A stretch of DNA of 64,000 bases from Amborella trichopoda. Taxonomy: Eukaryota; Streptophyta; Magnoliopsida; Amborellales; Amborellaceae. This document shows, one piece after another, positions 22,201 to 34,200 of the stretch. Under the pieces are notes generated by a model that saw only the letters and a program-made list of their open reading frames with translations, searched no databases and was not told the DNA's origin. A program made the translations under genes and the position numbers. The stretch's first letter is position 1. Each line of letters starts with the position of its first letter. The DNA lies in NCBI RefSeq assembly GCF_000471905.2, contig NW_006494916.1, positions 2,652,748 to 2,716,747 on the forward strand, read 5' to 3'.

Positions 22201-25200
22201 CTTAAGACTGGTGCCACTATCTTTATGTGTCGTAAACCAATCCACTGCTATGGCCATAATACTTGATTTAAGAATAAGCAGCGTGGTGGCAATCCCATCA
22301 AACACTCTTCTATTCCTCACCTTCCATACCCCCCATAGCACACTGACCCAAATAGATCTCCATAAAATTGTACCCACTTTCGGGATATCAGGGGTCATCC
22401 ATTGTATCATAAGGGATCTACAGTTTTCTGGAAGAGGGAGGTGTAAGTTTAAGCTTTGACGAGCCCAAGTCGAGATACCAAATATGAAAGGGCATTGTAA
22501 GAATAAATGTTGGGATGTTTCATCACTGCTTTTGCATAAAATGCAAACATTAGTGATATTACATCCCCTCTTCTTAAGGTTATCCACTGTAGCTAATTTG
22601 TCTTGACAAATAATCCACAAAAAGAACTGAACTTTTAAAGGAACATGGAGTTTCTTTATGCTACATATGCATCTAGTTGTCTGCTTCGATCACAATAGGG
22701 CAATGCTTATGCTGATTTGACCGTGAACTCTCCTGAATTTGTAAGATCCCATATTACGTCATCCTGCTGATTGGGTGTTAGAAAGACATTGTCTAGCAAA
22801 TTCATTAATGCTTGATATTCTGAAATAAAATTATTTGTACTCGTCTATACCTGCAATGAATAAACCAAACAATGTTAGTATAAACACTTCCACTAGCCTC
22901 CATCACCGAGACCAGTGGATTGGTAACCTTTAAAAATACCTCAGGGAAGAGATATCAAAGAGGGATATCTCCAATCCTTTTGTCAAAACAGAATTTTGTG
23001 TTTGCTTCATCACCCACTACTTTTCTGCATTGTCTGAGGTAAAAATTACGCTCAAGATCAATCTCCCTCCATATGAAAGAAAGGTTAGTTTTGTTTCTCA
23101 GGCTTTTAATGATTCCATAAGTCATGTTTAACCCATATTTCTCTGTTAATACTTCAACCCAAAAGGAATCATGATGAACACGTGATCTCCACCACCATTT
23201 AATCAATAAAGAAAAATTCATATGCTTTACGCTTCTGATACCTAAACCCCCTTCTTTCTCAGGAGCACAGACCTTCTCCTAGTTACCAAATAGATTTTTT
23301 TATTTTTTTCATCATCTCCCCCCAGAAAGTTCCTCATAATCCTTTCTATTCTTTTAATAATCAGCTTTGGCATTCTAAACAGAGACATGAAATAAACTGG
23401 AAAACTAGAAAAGGTGGACTTTATCAGTGTATATCGTCCTCCCAAGGATAGAGTTTTTGCTTTCCAAATATAGCTTTTTGTGAAAACACTCTATCACTGG
23501 GTCCCACACCGATCTTGGTGGTCTAGAATCTACCAAGGGTATACCCAAAGATTTACTGGGCAACTTCTCCACACCACAAGCTAACAAATCTACCAGTCTT
23601 GACGCAACATTTGAAAGCCTCATGAAATTGAATGAAAGAATCAAAGTTACGCATACAAGCAAGCATAGCAGGTGATGTAGAAGATTCAAAAGGCCATTTG
23701 ATAACATTAAAATCCCCACAAACACACTAAGGCCAATTAAAGGTGCAATATATAGCAGCACGTTTTTCAAAAAATAACAGTCTTTTATTGGGTCTATATA
23801 CACAATTGTTAAACACCAGTCAAAATTATCCTGAGGTCCATGGAAAATAACTGAGATATGTCTAGGAGTTATAATATGCTGGGATGCCGACAAAATCAGG
23901 GGATCCCAAAGAACCCAAATGCCCCCCCCTGAGCCTGTTGCATCCACCCCCAAAAAATCTAAATCTCGATTACCCCAAACCTTCCTAGCAATGCTGAGAG
24001 TTGAGGGCATGGTCATTTATAGAGCAGAATGATAGACTAGGATTCCTTTAGCCAGACCAAATAGTTGGGAAAAGGCTTTTGATGATGATGATGATCAAAG
24101 AGTTTCTAGAGAGAGAAAGTGAAGAATGCCTTACTTTAGCACCCCGACAAAACCACCACCCTTTTTCGTACAAGGAATGTGGCTCTTCTTCCTCACTCCA
24201 CAAATAGTGAATGAAATCCACCAGAATCTCTGCAATAGCAACCTCATTGCTTCTACACAGACTTAGAACCCATTTCTATGATGGTCGTTTTATTCAAAAA
24301 GCAAGAAGAAACCACCCCAAAGTAAAGAGAGAGCAGAGCATATATTGGGTGCTGGTTTCAAAGAATGTTAAAAGAGATCAACCAACATGAGACATGGGAT
24401 GGGTGTCAGGTTAGAGAGGCAAATAGAAGCTTCAAGGGGTGTTGCCCCTACTTTAAGACCTGAAGGAAATCCATGGTGCCAATGTGGGCAGTCGCCACAT
24501 GTCAATCTCTGAAAGGTGGGAAAATTGATGTGATTCTTTTTCACGGAAGAAGGGGGAGAAAGAAGGAGCTCTGAGTCAAGAGTTTGACTCATTAGGTGAG
24601 TGATTGGAAGTGGGGAGGGCCATATAGGTGCGTGAAAGAGTCTCTTTGATTCAGCCTTGAAGAAAAGCGTATAGTGCCTTGGGCATTCATCCTAGAAAGG
24701 TGCAGGAGAGAGAGAAAGGAAGGGTGCAGAGAGAAAGAGAGACGATGGGTCGAGAGAGAGTGAGTAAAATGATAAAAATATATTTTTCTAAAAGAAAGGG
24801 TACACCGTACTATTATGTATTTAAAATACACAGGATCATTCCCCTTATAGAAGTTGTAAATTTTGATGTGTCTTGCCTTTTGAGTAAAATTTGATTTCCA
24901 AAACTACAAGAAAAGTAATGTGGATCATTTTAAATTCAGAATTTAAATGATTTTACCTAATATATTAAACTTTTAATTTGAAAACAATAATGCCCAATTA
25001 TTAGACAAAACAACTAATTATGATCTTCGTTAGATTCAAAGTTTAATTATCATGACATTGCTAATCACAAACAATTATTAAAACTAAAAAAATTTAACGT
25101 TTTATAATTTCATTCGTAAGAAGATAGTATAATTACAAATAGTTAATTAAGATCCAAAGTCTAAGATTTTGTGGATTAGAGTACTTTTACTTTTATAATT

Positions 25201-28200
25201 TGAGTAATTCAATTTGGAATATACTTTTTATATGATTAAATATGAAAGTATGAATTATGTTGTGCTTGAGTAAAAATTCTATTTTCAAAGCCATAATAGA
25301 AAATGGTCCATTTTAATTTTAACGAGTAAAACTTATAATGCTCATGTGACCATTTCTAAGTGGTAATATAAAAATAATTAGAAATTAATTCGAAATAACA
25401 ACACCACTCTATGAAAGTGACCAATTTCAAAAAAAAAAAACCTCTCTATTTCTTCTCTTCTGTCTTTTAATCCAACAAATTGTTATGTGGGTTTGTTAAG
25501 GTCCAATGCCAACATTTTGAATCAAGTTGTAGATGTTTTGGTTGGGAAATGGGAGAGATATTGCAAGAATGGTAGATTGGGTTTTAGGGCTAAAAAATGG
25601 TGAGATTTTTATGAAAAATCTCTCCCTAATGCAAATTTCAATCAAAAGAATGATTTTTTGGTCTAAGGGGGACTGAATTTTGTCCAAATCAATCAAAATG
25701 GGGGTTAATATGGAATATTGGTTGAAAAAAACAAAAAAACTTGAAACAAAAGTTATTTTTACCTTTTTTTCATATAAAAAGAAAAAAGTTTATATAAGGT
25801 TGAAACATTAAAATGCAGAAGTAAGGTGCACCTCATAAATCTTTTGGGAAAAGGCTGTTTTGATGATAGAAAAATCTCTAATTGGTCACCCCAACATCAA
25901 GATGTATGAATATGAAAACAAAAAAGCTTTTTGTGTCCCAAAAAGAGTGCATCTTGCAATACTTTATCTATAGGGCAAGCTTTCTATGCTTCCCCTACTG
26001 CATAAAACTTATATACTTCCCCTTATCCAATCGTCCATTTTGAATAGACGGCTGAGATGACCCCAATCACAATGTCACATCACTACACTATTTTATTTTT
26101 ATTTTTTTCTACATACTATTTTGACACCAAATTTTGGGCGTTCACTTCTCTCTTAAATTCTCACTTGTAAAAAATATAAAAACAAATATTCCCAATAAAA
26201 TAAAATGATCAAAATACGCCTAAAAGTTTCAACTGATATTTTGGGCATTATATTTTATTTAAATGTTCTTTTTAATATTTTTTTAAGTTCACCCCATTGA
26301 GAAGATGGCACATACCAAATTTCATATTCATACAAATTATAGAAAAATATAAAAATAAAATACTTTGAGGCGTCAAATCGATCAAACGGTCAATGGGTCA
26401 CTTGATCTAAATTCGACGGCTGGATAGGGGGGAAGTATGTATCTTCTATGCTGTAGGGGAAGCATAGAAACCTTTCCCATATCTGGACCGTCCATTTTCA
26501 AGGTTTTCATATGTTTATAGATCTTCTTGATTTAAAGTATTTTTGGAGTTTAAAATTTTATATTTAAAGATAAAATTGGTTTCTCAAGCCATCCTTAAGA
26601 ATTTTTTACACCAAAATTACATCTATGATAAAATTTGGAGGTGCGCCTTACTTTGATTGTTTAAGGATGCAATCTTATGCAAACCACACCCTATAAAAAA
26701 TGGTTAGCAAATGACTTGCCTTATGTTATATTTCACCTGTAAAATTTAATATTACATAAATGAATTATTTTAATATCTCACATCAAAACCTTAGCTACAT
26801 GGCCTCTGAGAGAGGGGTGGTATTCCCATGAGTTTTGGGTTGGTTAACTTTCACTTCTAAAGAGAGAAAATCTCTATGTTGCTCTCAAGGTTATCTTTCC
26901 AGTAGCGGTATTGCGGTGGAAAAAAGGATGTTGATCGACGATGTTGCTCGGTCAGGAGAGCGGGTTTAGCATGGAAGATCGGTGATAGTCTCTTACCGAT
27001 GTTTAGAGATAGATATTATCTCTTGTGACCCAAAATTGTAATCTTCATTGTGATAGTGGATTTCTAGTTGCCAAGGCCGTGGATGTAGCCCTATGGGGTG
27101 AACCACATAAATCTTGTGTTGTTGTGGTGTGCTTTTTGTATTTGCTTTATTTCTTGCACTCGATTTATAATTGTATTCATCTACTTCGCATTTAGCCAAT
27201 TATGTACACGATCTTGGGTGGGATCCCGGTATTGGGATTTCTGGTTCCGCAAACTAGGGGTTCACGAGAGCCCTACACTATTCACACCAAAATGAGCTGG
27301 TTATTACTTATTTGGGGCACCTTATATACAAGGAAAACTAATACCATGTTATTTCACTTATTGGGGATATCAAATACAACATAACCTTGGTTTAATAATA
27401 TTAGAACCTAATAATATTATAGGTTGATAATATTATAGCTTCTAATATTATAGGTTGATAATATGGGAAAACTAATGCCGCGGAACCTAAGCGGATAATG
27501 AACCATGCAAGGCCATTTTCCGCTGATAACTGGTTCCAAAGGGAACTCCCCTTGTATATATATATGGAAAAATCTACCATTTGGTGGTTACCTTATGCTG
27601 GCATCAACTTCAATTATCCTCTCATCTATCCATTTTGTTCAGGTGGTTGAGAGTTAATTTCATCTTTGAATTTATTTATTTTTTTACTAAGCATTTTTAG
27701 CTGAAAATTGGGGGTTGTGTAGTTCTCAATGCGCTGTACTTGTTAAAATGAAACAAAACAATTCCAGAAAAGCCAAATAGCCAAATTACTCCTGAAAATT
27801 TGTAAATGGAACCGAACAATCGCTGAGGTATTTTGGTCACTTTATTTTCTGGAATTGTTATTTGTTTCTTTTTAACAAGTGTGTTGAATTGAGAACTACA
27901 CACACTTCATTTTTCAGCTAAAACTTGTTTGTGAAAAAATAAAATTCAAAATTGGTTAGCTCACATATTCATATGGTCACAGCGTGAGCTTACATATGAA
28001 CCCAGGTAAAAGCTTTAAACTTTTAGCATTATAAAATTATTCGATTTCATACTTCAGTTTTTTAAAGGATCCTGAGACTCGCTCATCAGTAACTAAAATG
28101 AAATCAAATTTTGAACACAAAATGAAACAAATAGAAAGAAAAATTTATCTCATTTAACTTGATGAAAGAATGTTTAAAGGCAAGGGTAATATCAAATTAC

Positions 28201-31200
28201 ATGGAAACTTCAAAGTTGTTTTGCTTCTTCATCTGCCAACTGCCTCGCATATTCCCTTCTTGACTGCTGTATGTCAGTATGTCAAATAATTATCGTCAAA
28301 GTTTATAGGCCTTCATAGTTTTTATTAGGATATGCCTTGACACTTTAAACATATGGGATGAGCCCTGTAACGTTTCTGACCTAATATTTCCACCTCCTTG
28401 TGTATGATTTTGATAACTGATAATTTACTTTATGCTTTATGTTATAAGTTGCAAACTCAAATGTAGGTACCGTGTGCTTGGTAGATTACCTCTTGAGATT
28501 AATGTTTTACTTGGTCTTGTGTTGCATGTCAATATTGAATATCCGCTCCTTGTTTCTTGCTCTCACATATTCTTCCCTTGCTTGGCTATGAAGATATGAT
28601 GTTTTTGTATTTTGATAGTGATGTCAGAAGACATGGTGAAGGATGGATATGAAGACATAGTAAATATTGACATTTCATCAGTTGTCATTGACATGATGAT
28701 AAAGAAGTACGAGCATGTTCCCCAGCTAAAATGTATCCTTTTGATAGATATCATCTTGTCGTTCATACTATGCCCTTGATTCTTGTGGCTTTCAAATGTG
28801 TTGCCTCTTGGCTAAAATGATTCATTTGATAGTATTATTGACAAAGGTATTATGTTCCCCAGCTAAAATGTCTCCTTAACCTCATGGCTAGACATGCAAA
28901 TGGATGTTAGGGATATGAGTTTTTTCTTCAATGATTCATTTGATAGTATTATTGACAAAGGTAAGCATTATCTGCTTTTACTTCTTGTGATATTATTGTA
29001 TGCTATTTGATGGGGACAATTCTAATGTAATTTAGACTGAATTTAGACTGACCAATGGTAGCTGGCAGTTTCTAACTAATTCATGCGATTTATCTCTTGC
29101 AGGCACTCTGGATTCACTAATGGTAAGATTTGTCATGGAATTGATTTATTAATTTCTCCAATTTATTTGCCATACAATACTAACTTTAACTACTGTTGTT
29201 TTGGTTTTAGTGTGGCACCAATGCTCCAATAAGTGCTGCCCAGATGTTGGGGGAAGTGAGCAGGTTTAGGCTTCATCATCTCAGGAGTTACATCAGCATT
29301 GTAAACACTGAATATAAATAATTGGCTCTATTGCAATATGTTCCTTCTTTTGGCTCAATTTTAGGGTTTTTAATCTTGGTTGCACTGATGACTGATACCT
29401 CTCATTTCATACTGCAGGCTTCTTAAACCTGGAGGAATATATATGTTGGTATAGTCCAATGCTAAAGTTGTTCATTTAAGAGCATGCTCAATATTCTTGA
29501 TGAATATTTTATTTACTTATTTTCACTACAGATTACCTATGGTGATCCATCCGTGAGGATGCCTCACTTGAACCAATCAAAGTATGGCTGGAAGATTACA
29601 TTATATATAATACGTGAGTTCTTTCTACACTCAATTTATTCTTGGCTATGTTCATGCGGTTTAGTGTTTAATGTGCAGCTTTTGTGCAAATGATTTATCT
29701 TGAGAACGTTACCTTGCAGAGTGTTTTTTATTTTTTACTTTCACAATCAGTAATTACTTCATGTAGAAATTTCTGTAATTTTTCTCATGTATCAGGTGTT
29801 GATGTTAGTTTGCCTTTTTTAGATGATTGACTTTAGGGGACAGATTTCGGTCACTCACTTTCTTTAGTGATCTACACGATTTTTTTTTATTTTTCCAACC
29901 CAAACATGCGTGGTAAGATGGTCTCATTGTCAATTTGGCCACCTACAATCTTCAGTGGATTATTAAATAGTTGAGTGGAATCTGGCTCGCATTTTTTTGA
30001 TAATCACAGTAGAATCCTCTTCAACTCCCATGCACGTTCCAACTTACCGGCCTCCTCGCAATCTAACTTCCACTGCTCACTGAACTTTCTAATAGACATA
30101 GGAAGCCCATCCTAAAACACTCATCCCCACACCAAAGATCTTTCTCAAATTGCAATTTAATCCACTTCTCTACCCTAAAGCAAAAATCCTTCGCTCTTGC
30201 TGCGTCATTGTCTCTCTTAGATGTATTTATTATACACCAACATCAAAGAAGTATGATGAATTGATGATATATATGATAGGTAGCATGCTCTCCCATGACC
30301 TTCTTAGAGGTAGGCATTTCTCTTATGGAGTACCGGTGGTCCAATACCTATTATTGATACAAAGCCGATTGGTGGACAATTCCCAGAAATTCGTGCCAGC
30401 TAGGATTGGCAATGGGGGCAGTGACTTGACCCAGCCTGGCCTGGTCAAATTCAAAGAAGAGCAAGGCCGGGCCTTCCTAACAGGCTCGGCCGAGGCTGGA
30501 CCCAAGCTTAATGCTAACTGACTAGAAATATGTACCAATCAGTGTTTGCAAAATCGAACTAGAATGGTTAACCAAACATGGGCCTTGAAGCAATTTAAAC
30601 AGCCTAATCGGTAAACCGGCCGATTCAACCGCTCTAACTGGGCAAGTCCCGGGCAGTCAAAAAAGTGTTGAAAAAAATGAAAAAGATACAAAAAAAAAGC
30701 TACTAAAATATGAAAAGCATATAAAGAATGATTAAAATAAAACACATTCAAATGAAATTGAAAATTAATGAAAAAAATGAATTTAAACAGATCGAGTTGT
30801 GCCTAGGGGTATTTTTAAAATTTTCTAAAAAAGATGGGAAAATATAAAAGTGAGTATTAATAACCAAAACAATTTTTAATCTTTACCATAATGTAAAGAA
30901 TATTAAAAAATGGATTACAAATCAAATTCCTTATTTTTCGGAATTTATATACATTTTTTTGAATTTTTTTTTTAAATACTAGTTGATCACCAAAACCGCC
31001 CAAAACTGAATCATCCACTAACCGGGCTGTTAGCGGTTAGATCTCCCGGTTTCGCAAACACTGGTACCAATAAAAATAGAAAGGCACGCCATTAGCTAAG
31101 ACAAACACGTAGCAATCAGGATATATTATGGTCTCCTAGTTATAAAAGTGAAAACCAGTATCTGGTAATTATGTAGACTTTTTGAAATGTTTGAGTGATA

Positions 31201-34200
31201 TACACCTCTTTATGGAAGTTAATTGTAGGTGGCATTTTGCATATTTACCATCCAATCTTGTGTCAATAATCCCTTATACTGTTTGTAAGAATGTACCATT
31301 ATAGGCATACAAATTTCCTTGAAATGTATACCATCTTTAATATAAACCCTACACTATCTACCATTATTCTACTAATCATACCTAAAATTTTGTCACCCTT
31401 GGGTACGCTGTAGGTATACGGCAACCATATCTGGGGTTAAATCTATGGGGGCGAATGTCCCAATGGAGCTCACTACATGCAACTCACACCCTTGCTGTTG
31501 GGAAGAACTTGGTGGATGTCCCTTATATATGTGCCTTATAGAATAATAACATACACCCCTCGCGTGTAATATACTACCGAAAATACTCAAAGTTTTGAAT
31601 TGGTTTGAATATGTTAGAAGGTTTCGCAAGGCTCTGGACCAGGCTTTGCCCAGGCCTAGCCCAGCCATGGAGCTGGGTTCAAGGGCCCTGGCCTGGCTCA
31701 ATGGCAAGTTGTTGCCTTGCTGAACTAGGGACTATTTTATGTTGCTTGGGTGAGCCGTGATGCAGGACCCAGGCCCAGGCAATGGGCCGTTAAAAGTTGG
31801 ATTTACTAGTTTAACTACTAGAAGGAGCAGGTTCCAACTCTTAGGTATTTCAATTCAGTGGATTTACTAGTTTAAATTAGAAGAGATTGAAATTGTTTTA
31901 CCATAAAATACCGTAGGGAGCATTGCTGGGACTTTGCTCCCTATTGCTGCTCTGGTAATCTTTTTAGTTTTGGCTGCTAAACCATAAGAAGTAAGTTATT
32001 TATACAGATCTCTATAGGTCAACGAAAAATTAGCTAAATGAAAATTGGGACCCATGTGGCATCCTGATTGTGGTCCCATAACCTGCAAACAAGTGTAATA
32101 AATTAGAGCAGTTAAAGTTTTCGTGGGGATACTATGTATTTATTGCTTAAAACTGATAAAATCCAGAAAGGTCATCTCCACGATGTGATCTATATATCAT
32201 TTCCTTTGGAATTTGACCTACTGGCAGTTAGTACATAAGCTGTAAGCTGCAATTTGAAGTGATTATCCATGCTTGCTTTTCATTAGATATATTTCTTTAC
32301 TGAAAACATTTTAATATTTGTGTTAGGGCTTAGGCATTCACATGGCTCCATTAATGTGTCCAGGTGATTTAATATCTGATGGATTTGTAGCAAAAGCTTA
32401 TGACTGATAATCTAGGCCATAGTTTTAGTGGAAATACTACCGAGTTTTTTATAGACCATAGGGCCAAGCTGTTTCCTACATTTAAATCACGAACTTTGAA
32501 TGCTTGAGTCTTTTCTCGAAACAGAGAGAGAGTTTCAAAAATATCGAGATCAATAGGGATACCAGTGCCACTTAGATGAAAGGTCATAAAATGATGTCCA
32601 CATTCAACAACACTTTCAATGTTCAGCATATTAATGCAACATTAATCAAAAGTCCTGCAGATAACGAATACTAAAATTGATCCTCTAAGCATAAATTGGA
32701 CTTTGATCAGATATGGGTCTAAGAAAGAACATGTCGCCTGAAATTTTATACACGCGTGTTGATAAGGAAACTCATAAACATTCCAAGAGGCAAACTTTTG
32801 AAATATCAACACATTACATCTTCTATTTCAAACTTCATTAACCTTTTTCCATGAGCTAAAGCAGGCCAAAGTGTTTCAATATGCAGGTTTAGATACCTGT
32901 GCTGACTGATATTCAAATATTCTGGAAAATTGGATACTTCTGAAAGTCATTTCGTGATAACTCTCTGTATTTAATAGGTTAACATTATCAAAAAAAAAAT
33001 ATAACTCTCTGTATTTAATGCTTTGATTTCTCTCACGTAAGCTTCATTAGTCTGGTATTTTGCTTTATCGAACAAAATCCATTCCTTTGTTGAACAATTG
33101 TCATGTACATATTTCACATGCATGAATGAAATTCCTTCTTCTTCTTTTTTCCTTCTAGTTAGGTCAGCCTAGGAGCATAGGACACAGTGTTACAATCATC
33201 AACACTGTAACCGATCCTACTAGTGCCCAATTCCACCAAGAAAAAGAAAAAAAAGAGTGGACAGGTCTGCTTGGTTTATTTTGAGCAAAAATTTCAACGG
33301 TCGTGCCCCTGACCTCCTGCTTACAAACCTTAGGTGTACACCACTAGGCTAGAGCCTTAGGGACAACATGGATGAAATTCTTGTGCATGTCAAGATTTAG
33401 GCCTAGTTTGGACATACTGCCTATTCTTGAGCAAGTGGTTTCCATGACTAGTTTTAATTGGGTTAAAGGGAAACAGGTTTTGTTTAGTGACTTCGGGAGA
33501 CTTTTGCAGTGTTTTACAATGGATGGGGAGAGATGTGACTTACTCATGAGTAGGCTGGAGCAGACCAAATATTTAGTTAAATTCATTGATAGTTTATTTA
33601 TTAAGGAAACGGCGCTTACTCATAAATAGCAGTCTGTCCAGACTGGTTTTACATGCCAAATTGCAATTGAATAATACATGGCAAACTACATACTTCCACA
33701 TGGTCCTACTTGCATTGCTGATTTCAGATATGTACAAGTATTTTAGACTTGAAACCAAGAAACTAGGGAATTCATTGAATCAGAGTTTTCACATAAAAGA
33801 TTTTGTTTACCAGGAATGCTTCCATACTATGTAAAATTATGAGAAATTTTTTGACAAGCCATATGGCACTTTTTTTTTGACAAGCCATATGGCACTTACA
33901 CAAGCAATGCCAGTCCAAAAGATATAACACCCTTATAACTAATAACTAATAATGACTTAACACTGAAAGTGACATGTCCAAGGCGACTGTTACCCACAAA
34001 AAATCGTTACATATGCAAGGCAAATTGCTGTAGAACTGCTCCTAGACGTGCATGGACCAATCATGCACTCTATATGGGTGAGAAATGATGAAAGATTATT
34101 AAACAAGATAAATTTATGAAACCACACCCAAGAGATTCGCTCTTTAACGTTTCATGCATTCCTCTTATCATGCTTTCAAATAGCCCATCAAACGTGCACA

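Larger units (their letters stand above)
19808..24014 (-). mobile_element. L1-type LINE inserted in the RTE element, 5'-truncated and internally deleted
   Basis: The body (19822-24000) is flanked by TTGAGGGCATGGCC (19808-19821) and TTGAGGGCATGGTC (24001-24014), which is RTE sequence duplicated at the target. On the minus strand it starts in the middle of the AP endonuclease, jumps to the reverse transcriptase C-terminus, then zf-RVT and RNase H, and ends in a poly-A tract (T12 near 19823-19834 on +). RNase H is interrupted by the hAT at 19980-21768. Confidence 0.9.
19239..24112 (+). mobile_element. RTE-type LINE fragment, split by an L1 insertion, with 20-bp target duplication
   Basis: The element (19259-24092) is flanked by GATCAAAGAGTTT(G/C)TAGAGA at 19239-19258 and 24093-24112. 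Its first part (19259-19821) encodes the RTE reverse transcriptase C-terminus ([42 protein letters not shown]). Its last part (24001-24092) ends ATAGTTGGGAAAAGGCTTTTGATGATGATG, the RTE 3' terminus. A whole L1 lies between. It is 5'-truncated, as is usual for LINE insertions. Confidence 0.9.
13124..28618 (+). other. Intron 1 of the methyltransferase gene (15.5 kb)
   Basis: Donor CAG|GTAATT, acceptor GATAG|TGATG. It contains a CT microsatellite, SINE-like elements, a decayed L1, the nested RTE/L1/hAT block, family A and B MITEs and a hairpin MITE. 13276-14000 and 24300-25779 hold only AT-rich sequence without recognised features. Confidence 0.88.

Noticed and set aside
30150..30521. 123-codon plus-strand frame in intron 7
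   Set aside because: It crosses unique DNA into a GGCC-rich transposon fragment; no domain or conserved motif.
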